Assembly: GCA_001724265.1 (NCBI GenBank)
Contig: MEDY01000100.1
Location: forward strand, 1-64,000
DNA from: Rhizaria sp. SCN 62-66
Lineage: Eukaryota; Rhizaria, unplaced
Direction of reading: 5' to 3'
Length of the DNA stretch: 64,000 bases
Under the pieces are notes generated by a model. It worked only from the letters and a program-made list of their open reading frames with translations. It was not told the origin of the DNA and ran no database searches. A program made the position numbers and the translations under genes. Each line of letters begins with the position of its first letter. Position 1 is the first letter of the stretch. Shown one piece after another: positions 44,101 through 54,025 of this stretch.

Positions 44101-46230
44101 GCGCTGATGGCGTCCCCGGCCGTGACGAACCCCGTGGCGGCGAACCCGGCGCTGGCGATGGTGTGGCTTATCGACGACCTGGCCATCCCCACCGACGGCC
44201 TCTACGTGCACTACGTCGACGTGCTTTACCGCCTCTGTCTGCACGCGTTCGCGCGCCAGTCGCCGCTCGGCGCCGCCGCGGCCGCACTGCAGCAGGCCAC
44301 CGAGGCGCTCCGCTCCCACGGCGCGAGCAACGGCCCTGCGCACAAGACGGCGACCGACGCCGCTGGCGCCACCGGTGCCGGCGGGGCCGAGCTGTCCGCG
44401 GCGGCCGCGCTGGTGCTGCACTTCGCGCAGCCGCCGGCGGACTTCGCGTCCTTTGCGCTGGCCGCCGTGCGCGCGCGCGTGCTCGAGGTGGCGACCATGG
44501 CCCGCGTGCGCGCGGTCATCCAGCGCCACAGCTACTTCGACGAGAACCTCGTCAAGGAAATCCGCTCGCAGCAGCGCGCAGACGGCGGCACCTCCGCGGC
44601 CGCTGCGGCGGCCGCGGCGGCCGCTGCCGCGGCCGCAGCTGCAGCTGCGGCTGAGGCCGCGGCCGCGGCCGCGAACGGGCAGGCGGCAGGCGGCCTGGAC
44701 ACCGCCGGCGGGCACAGTGTGTACAGCACCAACTCCGTCGGTATGAGCAAGGGCGGCACCGTGCGCCTCGCGGGCACGCGCTCGCGCGCCGGCACCGCCT
44801 CGTTCCCCGGCGGCTACAACGGCAGCTCGGTCTCGGTCTCGGTTAACGCCGGTAACAACCACGGCCACGCGGCGGGCGCGGGCGGCCGGTCGGTGCTGTC
44901 CCCCATCGCGGGCTCCCCGGCCTCGGTGGGGACGACGCTTAACACCACGGGCGGCTCCTCGCCGGCCACCGGCTCCGGACTGGGCAGCGGCGGGCTGACT
45001 CTGCGCCACGGTCGCATCAGCCTCGGTGGCAGCGTCTACGGTGGCAGCGTCAACGGTGGCAGCGTCAACGGCAACAGCACTGGTGACGCCGGCATTGCCG
45101 CCGGCGCCCCTGCGTACGTCACGGCGCCCCACCACGACGCATCCACGGCTTTGTCGCACGCCAGCTCTGGTGACAACAGTCACTTTGCTGCCAACACGAA
45201 CAGCGACCGCGACTCGGGCAACTCCCCGCTCAGCGTGACCCGCACGATCAACCACACGGGCAGCAGCCACAGCAACGCCAACAGCCTCCGCTATAACGGC
45301 CACAACGGCGTCGCGACCCACTCGGCGATCACGCCCGCGGCCGTCGCGGCCAGCGTGGCGGCCGCGGACGCCGCGGCGACCGAGGAGGCGTGGGCCAACA
45401 ACCGGCGCAAGATCGCGACCTGGCTGGCGCGCGCGCACAACGCCCCCACGCTGGCCTCGCCGTCGCCTGACCAGCGCTACAACCTGATCGACTTCGACGC
45501 GCTCCTCGCTGACATCCACGCCGATGCCTACGACAACACCACGGGCAGCTCCGCCGCGGCTGCGAGTCCGAACGCGAGCGAGTGGCGCGCGCGCTTCGCG
45601 CACGGCAGCGAGTTCTCGATCGACGAGAAGTCTCCCGCGTTGCGCCTGACGGGGCTGACGGCGCTCGAGGCCGTGGAGCGCGTGGTCGATCTGGTCCCCA
45701 GCGACGACGTCAAGCTCGAGACGCTGCGCGCGCAGGCGCAGGAGAAGTTCCCCGAGCTCTATGAGCGCAAACCGATCCTGCTCGACGCGGGCGTCGTGCT
45801 GCGCGTGATCCGCATCCAGCGCTGGTGGCGCGCCGTCGCGTTGCCCCGCGTGCTGGCGAAACGCATCGCCGAGGAGCGGGAGCGCCTCGTTGAGGTCGAG
45901 CGCTCCGTGCGCCTTGCGGCGGCTGCGGCTGCGGCGGCCAAGGGCGTTGGCGCCGCGGCCACGGCGGACAATGACAACCACACCGATATGAACACCACCA
46001 GCGCCACCACCGGCAGCAGCAGTCTGAATCCGCCACCCGCGCCGCCGCTTTACAGCGGAACCGCGGGCGGACTGGCGTACAACAGCGTCGGCGGCAGCTC
46101 CGTGTACCACGGCAGGCCCGCATTTGACACCATCGTCGGGAGCAGCAGCGCGAGCAACAATGTGATGCCGCAGTTTTCCGCCCTCGGCGAAGCAGGTGGC
46201 GCGAATGGCAATGAGACTGACTTGTGGTAA
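25316..46230 (+). CDS. CACNA1-like: Giant four-domain voltage-gated calcium channel alpha-1-like subunit, with one in-frame TAG
   Basis: Exons 25316-27420, 27539-39212, 39332-40027 and 40156-46230 keep frame and give 6849 aa if TAG at codon 1833 (30930-30932) is sense; the stop is TAA. Donors are all GTACG. Four six-helix repeats lie at about 755-1040, 1986-2302, 4039-4336 and 4746-5003. The four pore loops read TSMEGWSE, VMTPENWN, CTMEGWPG and VTGEDWNP. This gives an EEEE selectivity ring, as in calcium channels and unlike the DEKA ring of sodium channels. S4 helices in I, III and IV carry repeated Arg (IRSLRLLRIIKIV, MGLRSLRGLRALRF, IRLLRAIYIARRV); S4 of II is degenerate (LHVLRFIRLFEED). 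The linkers are huge: about 950, 1740 and 410 aa, plus a 1850-aa tail. The tail holds an IQ-like motif, VIRIQRWWRAVALPRVL, near residue 6706, a probable calmodulin site. Usual alpha-1 subunits are about 2000 aa. The protein acts in the plasma or flagellar membrane. Confidence 0.88.
26093..26122 (+). repeat. (GAC)10 microsatellite encoding poly-Asp
   Basis: Ten perfect GAC units in the N-terminal cytoplasmic part of the calcium channel, encoding ten Asp. Likely length-polymorphic. Confidence 0.9.
26285..26341 (+). repeat. Poly-Ala tract (19 GCN codons)
   Basis: Nineteen consecutive Ala codons with mixed third bases (GCC, GCG, GCT) in the channel N-terminus. The mixture argues for an old or selected tract rather than a fresh triplet expansion. 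Confidence 0.9.
30930..30932 (+). other. In-frame TAG in the domain I-II linker of the calcium channel; probable sense codon
   Basis: The frame is identical before (RFYSQTH) and after (PQALSQQGERSNTQ then seven Gln). It stays open for another 8.28 kb through domains II and III. Surrounding sequence is GC-rich and Gln/Ser-rich on both sides, unlike any spacer in the window. The Gln-rich context suggests Gln. The next in-frame ATG is at 31089, so a separate downstream gene would need its promoter inside about 160 nt of coding-like sequence. Confidence 0.75.
38943..38972 (+). repeat. (GGCGCT)5 hexamer repeat encoding Gly-Ala repeats
   Basis: Five perfect hexamers in the domain III-IV linker of the calcium channel, encoding alternating Gly and Ala. 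Confidence 0.85.
44596..44652 (+). repeat. Poly-Ala tract (19 GCN codons) in the channel C-tail
   Basis: Nineteen consecutive Ala codons, then Glu and a further short Ala run. It matches the tract near the N-terminus in length but is independent in sequence. Confidence 0.85.
45026..45070 (+). repeat. 15-nt minisatellite, three units, encoding GGSV(N/Y)
   Basis: The unit GGTGGCAGCGTCAAC, with one TAC variant, is repeated three times in the channel C-tail. A related Asn/Thr/Gly-rich repeat lies at about 36369-36425 in the II-III linker. Confidence 0.8.
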
Positions 46231-47552
46231 GACTTAAGAGTCGGAACTAACGTAGTGCCGACTACAACAGCAATATGCTAGCATTTTTGTTTCTAATACT
46301 ATCTTTGTTTACTTGTTCTGATTGATATCGTTGAACATTTTTGTTTTTACAATGTTTGTTATAATATTGTAAGCTCGTTCTTTTGTTTGTTTTTTCGCCT
46401 GGTTAGAAAGAGAGAAAGTGTTTCTATATTGATTATTTGATGTTTTGGAAAGCTCAATGCTCCTATTCCGTCTAGTAGTTCTTTTAACTGACAGGTGTTG
46501 CGACAAGTACTTACTTGTACGTTCCAGTCTGTGCCCTTTCCATACGCTTGTGAAGCATCTAAACATACTCTTTTTGAGACGAACAGTTTCAGAGATATCT
46601 TGACGGTTTCCTTTACTTTGCGCACCATTCATATTTTGTTTTGTTTTTGTTTTATTTTCATCACACTTTGGGGTGCAAAACCAAATGAGTGAGTGTGACT
46701 TTGGCAGAATCAACAAAGTTGCAGTTGCTTCACGTGTCACACAGCATTTGGTCTACACCCTCGAATAGTCCTTCGCCCTCGTGACAGGTTGCCTTTTAAT
46801 TTTAACAGTACTCAGCAACAATACACATTTCGTTTCAATTTCTTTACACTGTACGCGCATATGTCACTCACAATTCGGAATCATAGTGGCATTTTGATCT
46901 CAGTTCATCACTGGAAACATTTAATAAATTGTTGATGTATATATTGCTTTGATTTGTTGTACCGTAATAATCCGTATTACATGTGTTCAAAATAAAAATA
47001 AAATTGCAATCGTCACAATTGACTCTCACGACCCAATGTTTTTGTAAGAGCGCATGTGCGCTACGCGCAAAAACGCGCAGATGCAGGCACACATGCCAAG
47101 ACACTGGTGTTTGGCGCCGAAACGCGGCAAAACCATATACACTCAGTGTCATAGCACTCTCCCATATGTCGACTCGTCTTTAGGTGTCGGCATGTCCCCT
47201 ATTTCTTTTGTTTTGTTCTCACCGACTAGACAGATGAAGAAGATTTCTTAAACCGCCTCTCGGTGTTCATTTTTGCTAAATATTCTTATGACTTTGTTTA
47301 AAGCTGTAAACAAAGGCAACGGCAACGGCAACGACACTTCCCACTTATCACGATAAAATCTGACGCATACGAGTTTTCGCACTCATTTGCATCTTCAGCA
47401 CGCAACAAGTGACAAGCGCCGACTGACATAACTTATGTTCTACTTTCTCACCACTCATTATCCAAGCACCAATGACAAATCCCGCAAACACGACTGCGCT
47501 CAAGGACTATGTGCAAGGGCTTGGCCTATGATGTGTTGGGTCGAGCGCTCGC
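46231..47552. other. Convergent AT-rich spacer after the calcium channel gene
   Basis: About 1.3 kb with T-rich runs and no credible open frame. A short GC-richer patch at about 47040-47130 and three GGCAAC units near 47315 are the only departures. I found no recognisable RNA gene. Confidence 0.5.
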
Positions 47553-48530
47553 TTAGAGACTGACGCCGTAGAACTTCTTGACGATGTCGGTGGCGGACTG
47601 CGCGAGCTCCTTGGCGTTGTCCTTGGTGACGGGGCCGGGGGCGTCGGCGAGGCCCAGGCGCGCGTCATGCTTGGCCTCGGCGGGGGTCGCGTAGGCCCAT
47701 TCGGCCCAGCGGCCGAAGGTGCGCATGTTAGCGCCGCCCTCGCGCGTGTAGAAGTCGGTGTGCTTGCCCGCGAGGTCAGTCTTGACGTCGCGGTAGAAGG
47801 GCACGGTGACCGATCCCGCCGCGGGGGGCAGCGGGAAGCGCGGCGCAGCCTCGAGCAGCATCTGGTTGGGGAAGGCGGGCAGGTACTCGCCGGTGTTGGC
47901 CTTGGCCTCGGCGTAGTGCTCGGGCGCAAAGGCAGAGTTGGGGTGCGCCGTCTCGGCTTTGTCGATCGCGAAGGCGACGAGCGACGAGCGCACGTTCGCG
48001 GCAGTCTCGTTGTTGCGGTAGACAATGGAGAAGGCGCCCGCGGTGATGACAGCGGCGGCGAGCGTGGTGGCGAGCGGGCCGATGGAGGACGCGGGGAGGC
48101 CCTTGGAGACGCGGAAGGAGAAGAGCGAGTTGATGCAGCGCGCGCCGATGTACGAGATGGCGGACGCGACACCACCGGAGAAGAAGGCCGTGGTGAGGAG
48201 GTTGGCGGCACCGGCCTTGCGGGCGATGCTCTCGTTGAAGCCGGCGGCGGCGTAGACGGACTTGGCCTTGTGGGCCGAGTAGGCCGCGGCGGCGAGTGAT
48301 ACGGCAGAGGACGTGCGGAGAGTGAGGCCGGAGCCCATGAAGCGCGTCAGACGGGAGGGATCAACGGTCAGAGCGCGGCAGACAAAGGGCATGATGTAGG
48401 TCAGGGTGAGGAGGTTGTTGCCGTGGGCAGAGGCGACGAGGCGGATGGCCGCGGCCTGGGTGTCGGCATCGCACTCGACCTGCTTGGGCTTGAACAGACG
48501 ACGCAGAGACGCATCGGAGAAGAACTCCAT
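47553..48530 (-). CDS. Hypothetical 325-aa protein with several hydrophobic segments
   Basis: A single exon, ATG at 48530 and TAA at 47553, with strong codon bias like its neighbours. No family is recognised. Hydrophobic stretches that could cross a membrane occur at about residues 38-52 (LLTLTYIMPFVCRAL), 72-85, 104-128 (LLTTAFFSGGVASAISYIG) and 145-165 (ATTLAAAVITAGAFSIVY). The C-terminal third is soluble and ends in KKFYGVSL. No clear signal peptide is present at the N-terminus (MEFFSDASLRRLFKPKQ), though its basic, amphipathic look would suit a mitochondrial inner-membrane or organelle protein. That localisation is a guess. The gene is divergent from the LIM-protein gene. Confidence 0.8.
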   Translation of the reverse strand: MEFFSDASLRRLFKPKQVECDADTQAAAIRLVASAHGNNLLTLTYIMPFVCRALTVDPSRLTRFMGSGLTLRTSSAVSLAAAAYSAHKAKSVYAAAGFNESIARKAGAANLLTTAFFSGGVASAISYIGARCINSLFSFRVSKGLPASSIGPLATTLAAAVITAGAFSIVYRNNETAANVRSSLVAFAIDKAETAHPNSAFAPEHYAEAKANTGEYLPAFPNQMLLEAAPRFPLPPAAGSVTVPFYRDVKTDLAGKHTDFYTREGGANMRTFGRWAEWAYATPAEAKHDARLGLADAPGPVTKDNAKELAQSATDIVKKFYGVSL

Positions 48531-49319
48531 ATTCCGTGTCTATGGAGAGTATGTCGTGAAGTGTTCGTAGGTGGTGCGGAGAAGCGTGTTGAGATGTTAG
48601 TGCGCGTGGCGGTGGAGCAGAGGAGAACATGGCGAAGGTAAGGGAGCGGTGAGCGAGCGAAGAGCCGGTAAAAGAGAGGATCATATGGATGGCAGAGTGA
48701 GTGCGTGTAAATGTGGAGCGAGCACGTATATAAACTCACTACTGATACGTCCTCTCATACGACTATAAGGCCCTATAGAGCCCGAGAAGTCCTTCTCTGA
48801 GGGGCTCGGACGGCAGGCGAGTGCAACGTAGGACGACCGTGAAGACGAGTCTGCTGCCAGAGAGGATATCAGCTAGTAGTCAACGTCAACAAAATAGCAG
48901 ACGTGATATATCAAACATGGACACATTAGCTACCCCATTCCCAAACAAAAAGCATAAACAAGAACACCCTTATCCCGAACGAACCCGTTCTAGAGCGTCT
49001 TCTTTGTGGGCCAACGCAGACCGCTGGGAGTGTTGGGGTCGCTGCCAGTCACCGGTCTGACCGGCCGACCGAGACCGGTCCCAGTCCCGGTCAGTCAGCC
49101 AGTCAGTCGTCTCGCCAGTCGGACCGAAGTCAAGCCGCGCCGAAAGTCAAGTCGGATTTGGGGGCTCGAAACTCCCAACACGAGGCGATTCGTGAGCGGC
49201 AAGAAAGGAGAGACTTGTGACTCGTGGACTCCGCTAAGGCGGATATTGCAGATGTATTCGGGAGGCTTGCACTGGCTCACACCCCATATTTTATTATTTC
49301 TTCCTACGACAGAACGCGT
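48531..49319. promoter_or_regulatory. Divergent spacer between the 325-aa gene and the LIM gene
   Basis: The 789 nt carry promoters for two divergent genes. A TATATAAA at 48727-48734 is the best TATA-like element in the window. It reads as TATA on the plus strand (towards the LIM gene, about 590 nt before its ATG) and as TTTATATA towards the 325-aa gene (about 200 nt before its ATG). A cluster of ACCGGTC / CCAGTC repeats lies at 49044-49128. Confidence 0.4.
49044..49128. repeat. Cluster of short ACCGGTC / CAGTC direct and palindromic repeats
   Basis: Within 85 nt upstream of the LIM gene, GCCAGTC, ACCGGTC, GACCGG and CAGTCAG recur many times in both orientations. This could be a regulatory-factor array or slippage-derived simple sequence. 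Confidence 0.45.
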
Positions 49320-51563
49320 ATGTCTGACGTCGAGACGAACCCTGAGGTCAACACTGCCACCGAGCAGACCACCCCCGAGGCTGCCCCTGCCGCTGCCGAG
49401 ACCCCCGTCCGTACGTTCCCGTCCGCGCTGATTCCCTCGTGAACCGCGTCTTAACGCTTCTTCCTTGCTTTCTATACCGCGTATCCACTTCTGCAAGCTT
49501 ATATCACCGCAAACACGTTGTTGCAGAGCCCGCTTTGCCTTGAACACGCGCCGCCTCGTGCCGGGTCTTGACACGCGGGCACGCGCGCGCTTTCATCGCG
49601 CGCCGTTCTCTGCTGCACTTGATTATCAATCGCAAACAACACTCTCGACATATCCCGGCCTCTATGCTGCCATTTACTGCATCTCAGCGATTGCAACACG
49701 AACAAAACAACTCTCTATGCATCTGCACGCCGCCCCTTCGCATGCCATACCCGCTCTCGCTCATCCACCCCTTGCTCGCACGCTGTCCGCTCGCTCGCCC
49801 TTATCGCCCTCTCTCTCTGATGATCCGTTGTGCTCTGCCTGACTCCCTCTTTGCTATCACACACACAACCACGCATGCGTCCTTGCTTTTGTCTCTCGTA
49901 CTGACTTGCCTCCTCGTTTCATGCTCCTTTGCAACACGAACAACACACACGTACAGTTTCCGAGATCAAGGCCGCTGCTCTTCAGAAGAAGGCTGTGCAG
50001 CTCGGTGGCGGCGCCGTCGGCTGCGTCATCTGCGAGAAGCGCTCCTACCCCGCCGAGACGGTGTACTTCGACCAGGTTCCCTACCACGTCGAGTGCTTCA
50101 AGTGCTACAAGTGCACTCAGAAGATCCAGGGCACTGTCGACGCCGCCCAGTACGAGCACAACCTCTACTGCCGCCGCTGCTTCACCAACTCCGGCTTCAA
50201 CCGCCTCCAGGCGCAGGTCAAGTGGACCCCCAAGACCAACTCCGGCTCGTCCACTGCCACCAACGCCGCCTTCGCCAACCTCGGCGGCGGCTCCACCCCT
50301 TGCCACTCCTGCTCTAAGCCCTGCTACCCGGCCGAGACCGTGTCCTTCGAGGGCAACCGCTACCACGGCGACTGCATTGCCTGCTCCGAGTGCTCGACCA
50401 AGTGCACCGTGAACCAGATCAACCAGTTCGACAACAAGCTCTACTGCGGCAAGTGCTGGAACAACGGCAACTATGCCCAGAAGCAGATTGCCAACCGCAA
50501 CCCCTCTGGCCCCAAGTCCGGCAACTACTCCGCCGTCACCCTCAAGCTCGGCGGCGGCTCCACTCCTTGCGCGTCCTGCGAGAAGCCCTGCTACCCCGCT
50601 GAGACCGTTTCGTTCGAGGGCAAGCGCTACCACGGCGACTGCATTGCCTGCTCCGAGTGCTCCACGAAGTGCACTGTCAACCAGATCTCTCAGTTCGAGG
50701 GCAAGCTTTTCTGCGGCAAGTGCTGGCACCACGGCAACTATGCCCAGAAGCAGCTCGCGGCCCGCAAGGACAACCCTGCCGGCGGCGCCAAGTCGGGCAA
50801 CTACAACGCCATCGCGCTCAAGCTCGGCGGCGGCTCCACGCCCTGCCACTCGTGCGAGAAGCCGTGCTATCCCGCTGAGACTGTGTCCTTCGAGGGCAAC
50901 CGCTACCACGGTGACTGTATCGCGTGCTCCGAGTGCTCCACGAAGTGCACCGTGAACCAGATCAACCAGTTCGAGAACAAGCTCTACTGCGGCAAGTGCT
51001 GGACTCAGGGCAACTTTGCGCAGAAGCAGGTTGCTTCCCGCACCGCCACCAAGGGCACCTACAACGCTATTGCGCTCAAGCTCGGCGGCGGCTCCAACCC
51101 CTGCACTGCGTGCCAGAAGCCCTGCTACCCGGCCGAGACTGTTTCGTTCGAGGGTAACCGCTACCACGGTGACTGCATTGCCTGCTCCGAGTGCTCTGTC
51201 AAGACGACTGTGAACAACATCAACAAGTTCGACGACAAGCTCTTCTGCGGCAAGTGCTGGACTCAGGGCAACTACGCCACCAAGCAGCGCGACGTCAAGT
51301 GGGAGAAGAAGGAGACCAACGGCGCCGTCAACCCCATCGCGGCCAAGCTTGGCGGCGGCGGCACCAAGTGCTGCATCTGCACCAAGACGTGCTACCCCGC
51401 CGAGACGCTCAACTACGAGGGCAACCCCTACCACGCACAGTGCTTCAACTGCAAGCACTGCGGCATCCGCATCTCTGCCGTGGCCCAGGCCCAGCACAAG
51501 CGCGGCGACGTCTATTGCGCCAAGTGCTTCCAGGAGCTCGGCCTCTGGCGCCCTGATGCCTAA
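49320..51563 (+). CDS. Six-LIM-domain protein
   Basis: Exons 49320-49410 (30 codons plus one base) and 49957-51563; the 546-nt intron starts GTACGTTCC and ends CGTACAG. The product is 565 aa and the stop is TAA. After an acidic N-terminal tail, six LIM zinc-finger domains begin near residues 53, 145, 235, 326, 412 and 502. Each has C-x2-C, then Y-H-x2-C-x2-C-x2-C and a final C-x2-C (for example CHSC, YHGDCIACSEC, YCGKC). Each is preceded by a Gly-rich LGGG lead as in CRP-type LIM proteins. LIM domains are protein-binding modules, often on actin and adhesion structures. Domains 2-5 are nearly identical (CYPAETVSFEGNRYHGDC recurs), with a period of about 258-276 nt, so they arose by recent tandem duplication or gene conversion. 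Domains 1 and 6 are more diverged. There is no catalytic domain, so an adaptor role is likely. Confidence 0.92.
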
Positions 51564-52963
51564 GTAAAACGCGCATTAGAGCAGCAGTTGCACTTAGCTA
51601 GGGATCGTACCGTGCGACGACAGCACGCGCATTACAGCAAAAGCACGTCTGGTGAGCGAACTTTTCTCGTACCCTCCTGCTTCGCTTTTTGCTTGTTACT
51701 GTTGTTCGTCTTGATTTCTTCTCTTTTTGTCTCTCGTTGTTTTTCGTGTCTTTTTTGTCATGTCCTTGTAACTTCTTGTCTTTTCTTTTAATCACACAAA
51801 TATCATACCAACCATAATAGTTCTCAAACTACATAACTAAACAATACCTTCTTATAATTGTCTTTTTCACCATGTGTGTGTTGTCATGTCGTCACTGCCT
51901 GCATTACCGTCATGTTCTTCATTGCTGTCTTCGCTGTACTACAGTCAGACTGTGCTCTTTGTGGTTGCCATTGTCTTATGAGTTTGTTTCTCCTGTGCTG
52001 TTCGTGTGAAGTGTTAGTATTCGTGTGTCTGTGTGTTAGTGTGTTTTCCTTTTCGCACGCACGCGTCACCTTTGTACAGTTCAAAACTTACTCACTTCAC
52101 CACACATGACACATTGAAGCATGCCATAATTCGTTCACAACATTAACATTCAAAGCGCGAAAAACTGTGTTGCCGTCGACGACGATGGGTCCTGTGCTAG
52201 TATCACAAAGTGCTGGTTGTGGCATGTGGCAGCGCGCTGGTGTGCGCACTATGACGTGCTTACATCGACACACGCACGCAGACTGGCATGTGTGCTCTGT
52301 TGGCGTGCGCGAGGTTGTGATTTTTATACCCACAATACAAATCTAAGAATATAAACTTTGTAACATTGAGCTTGTAACATTGAGCTTCAATTAATCGGCC
52401 TTAAACGGTGTGCGATTTCAATTGATTGCTTTGTATTGAAACTCGTAAGTACGGGTTGTTGATGTACTTACGGATGTATAGCATGACTTATATAATCAGA
52501 AAGTGTTCTGCTGCGGCCTCAGTACGTACAGATCAGGTAACACGTCCGAGCGCAGCAACAACCGTTAAGCTCACACATCAGAAGCAACGAAGCAAAACAG
52601 GAGCATAGGTAACCATGTGAATTATACATACACATAAAGGTAGAAACAGGATAATATAGAACAAAGTGTACAGTGGTATTGTTGCGGTTAACAGAAATTA
52701 CTCGAGTCTTAACACAGAAACAAAGTAAAACAAGAAAACAGACATGATCGAAAGAGTTCAAATACTGAGGATTCAAACAAAGTAGGGCAGTAGAGTACAT
52801 CGCGAGACAAAGGCGATGATGGACGTCTCCGTGTAATTATGATACAAAATAAATAAAGAAATGAATGAAAGAAAAATCCATCATGGAGAGAGCCCATGCC
52901 TTTGAACTCGCATCGCGAGCTGCAGCTACGCTCGGTCGGAGACGAGGGATGTCGCTGACTCCC
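51564..52963. other. Convergent AT-rich spacer between the LIM gene and the two-pass membrane protein gene
   Basis: About 1.4 kb, T-rich on the plus strand just after the LIM gene (CTTTTTGTCTCTCG-like runs) and AT-rich throughout. It includes one direct repeat of GTAACATTGAGCTT at about 52360-52387. There is no credible gene or RNA. Confidence 0.5.
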
Positions 52964-53992
52964 TCACTGTTGCTGATGCTGGAAGTTCGCCGGCTGCTTG
53001 GGCATCGACCGCAGCAGCGCGTGCAGCCCGCTGCCGGCCTGGTAGCCCGCTCTGCTGCTGCCCACACTGGCGTTGTGGGCGCCGCCGTTGGTGTTCGCGG
53101 ACGAGCCGTTCCCGCCGCCGCTGACGTAGCTGCTGCCCGCGCCATCGTTGATGTTCTCGGCGACGGCCGCGAGCGGCGAGGTGGAAGTGTCGGCGGAGAA
53201 GGAGGGCGTCGCACCGGCCATGCCGAGGGTCATGTTGACCATCGACATCGGCGTCGCCACAATGCCGCCGCCGCCGCCACCGCCGCCGCCGCTGAGAGCA
53301 CCGCTGCCAACGCTGCCAACGCTGACCGTGCTCACGCCGCCGCCAGAGGCGGAGCGCTGCCAGCCCGGCTGCGGCAGTGCCAGATTGCTGCCGCCGGCGC
53401 TATTGGCACCGACAGGACCGGCCGCGATCACGGAGACACCGAAGTTCCCCGCGGCAGGATTATTCCCACTGACGCCGGTGTTGTTGGCCGTGGGCGTGCC
53501 CGGCGCGGCGACGGAGACGTGGTACTGGCTGTGTGCGCGGCTCGTAGAGCCCGGGGTCTGCGGCCGGTACTGCGGCTGCGGCGTCTGACGACCGCTCTGC
53601 AACTGTTGCTGATGCTGTTGCTGTTGCAACTGCTGCTGCTGGTACAGATACTGCTGCTGCTGCTGCATTTGTTGCTGAGCAAGCATGCTCTGGCTCAGCT
53701 GGCTCTGAGCCTGGCTCTGGCTCTGATGCGGGTGCTGGTACAGATACGCGGTGTCGGCTTGGCTAACGTCGAAGCCGCCGCTCACACTAGGATTATACCC
53801 ATGCTGCATCATCATCTGCTGCTGATACTGCTGCTGTTGAGGCTGCATCGAGCGCGCCGGGGAGCCCACAGTCATGTAGCTACGCGCCACACTCCCGTTG
53901 ACCGCGTTGCCGTTGTAGCTCATGTTCCCGCCGCTGACGTTCATGTGACTGTGCGTGTTGACGTTGTAGCTCATCGGGCCCCGCGCCATCAC

Positions 53993-54025
<33 letters not shown>

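Noticed and set aside
43801-46110. A 769-codon open frame on the minus strand opposite the calcium channel tail, and similar long antisense frames over UTP10 (for example plus strand 7073-9370 and 8842-10632)
   Set aside because: In very GC-rich exons stops are rare in all frames. These frames give Arg/Gly/Ala-rich nonsense with no domains, while the opposite strand carries recognisable proteins.
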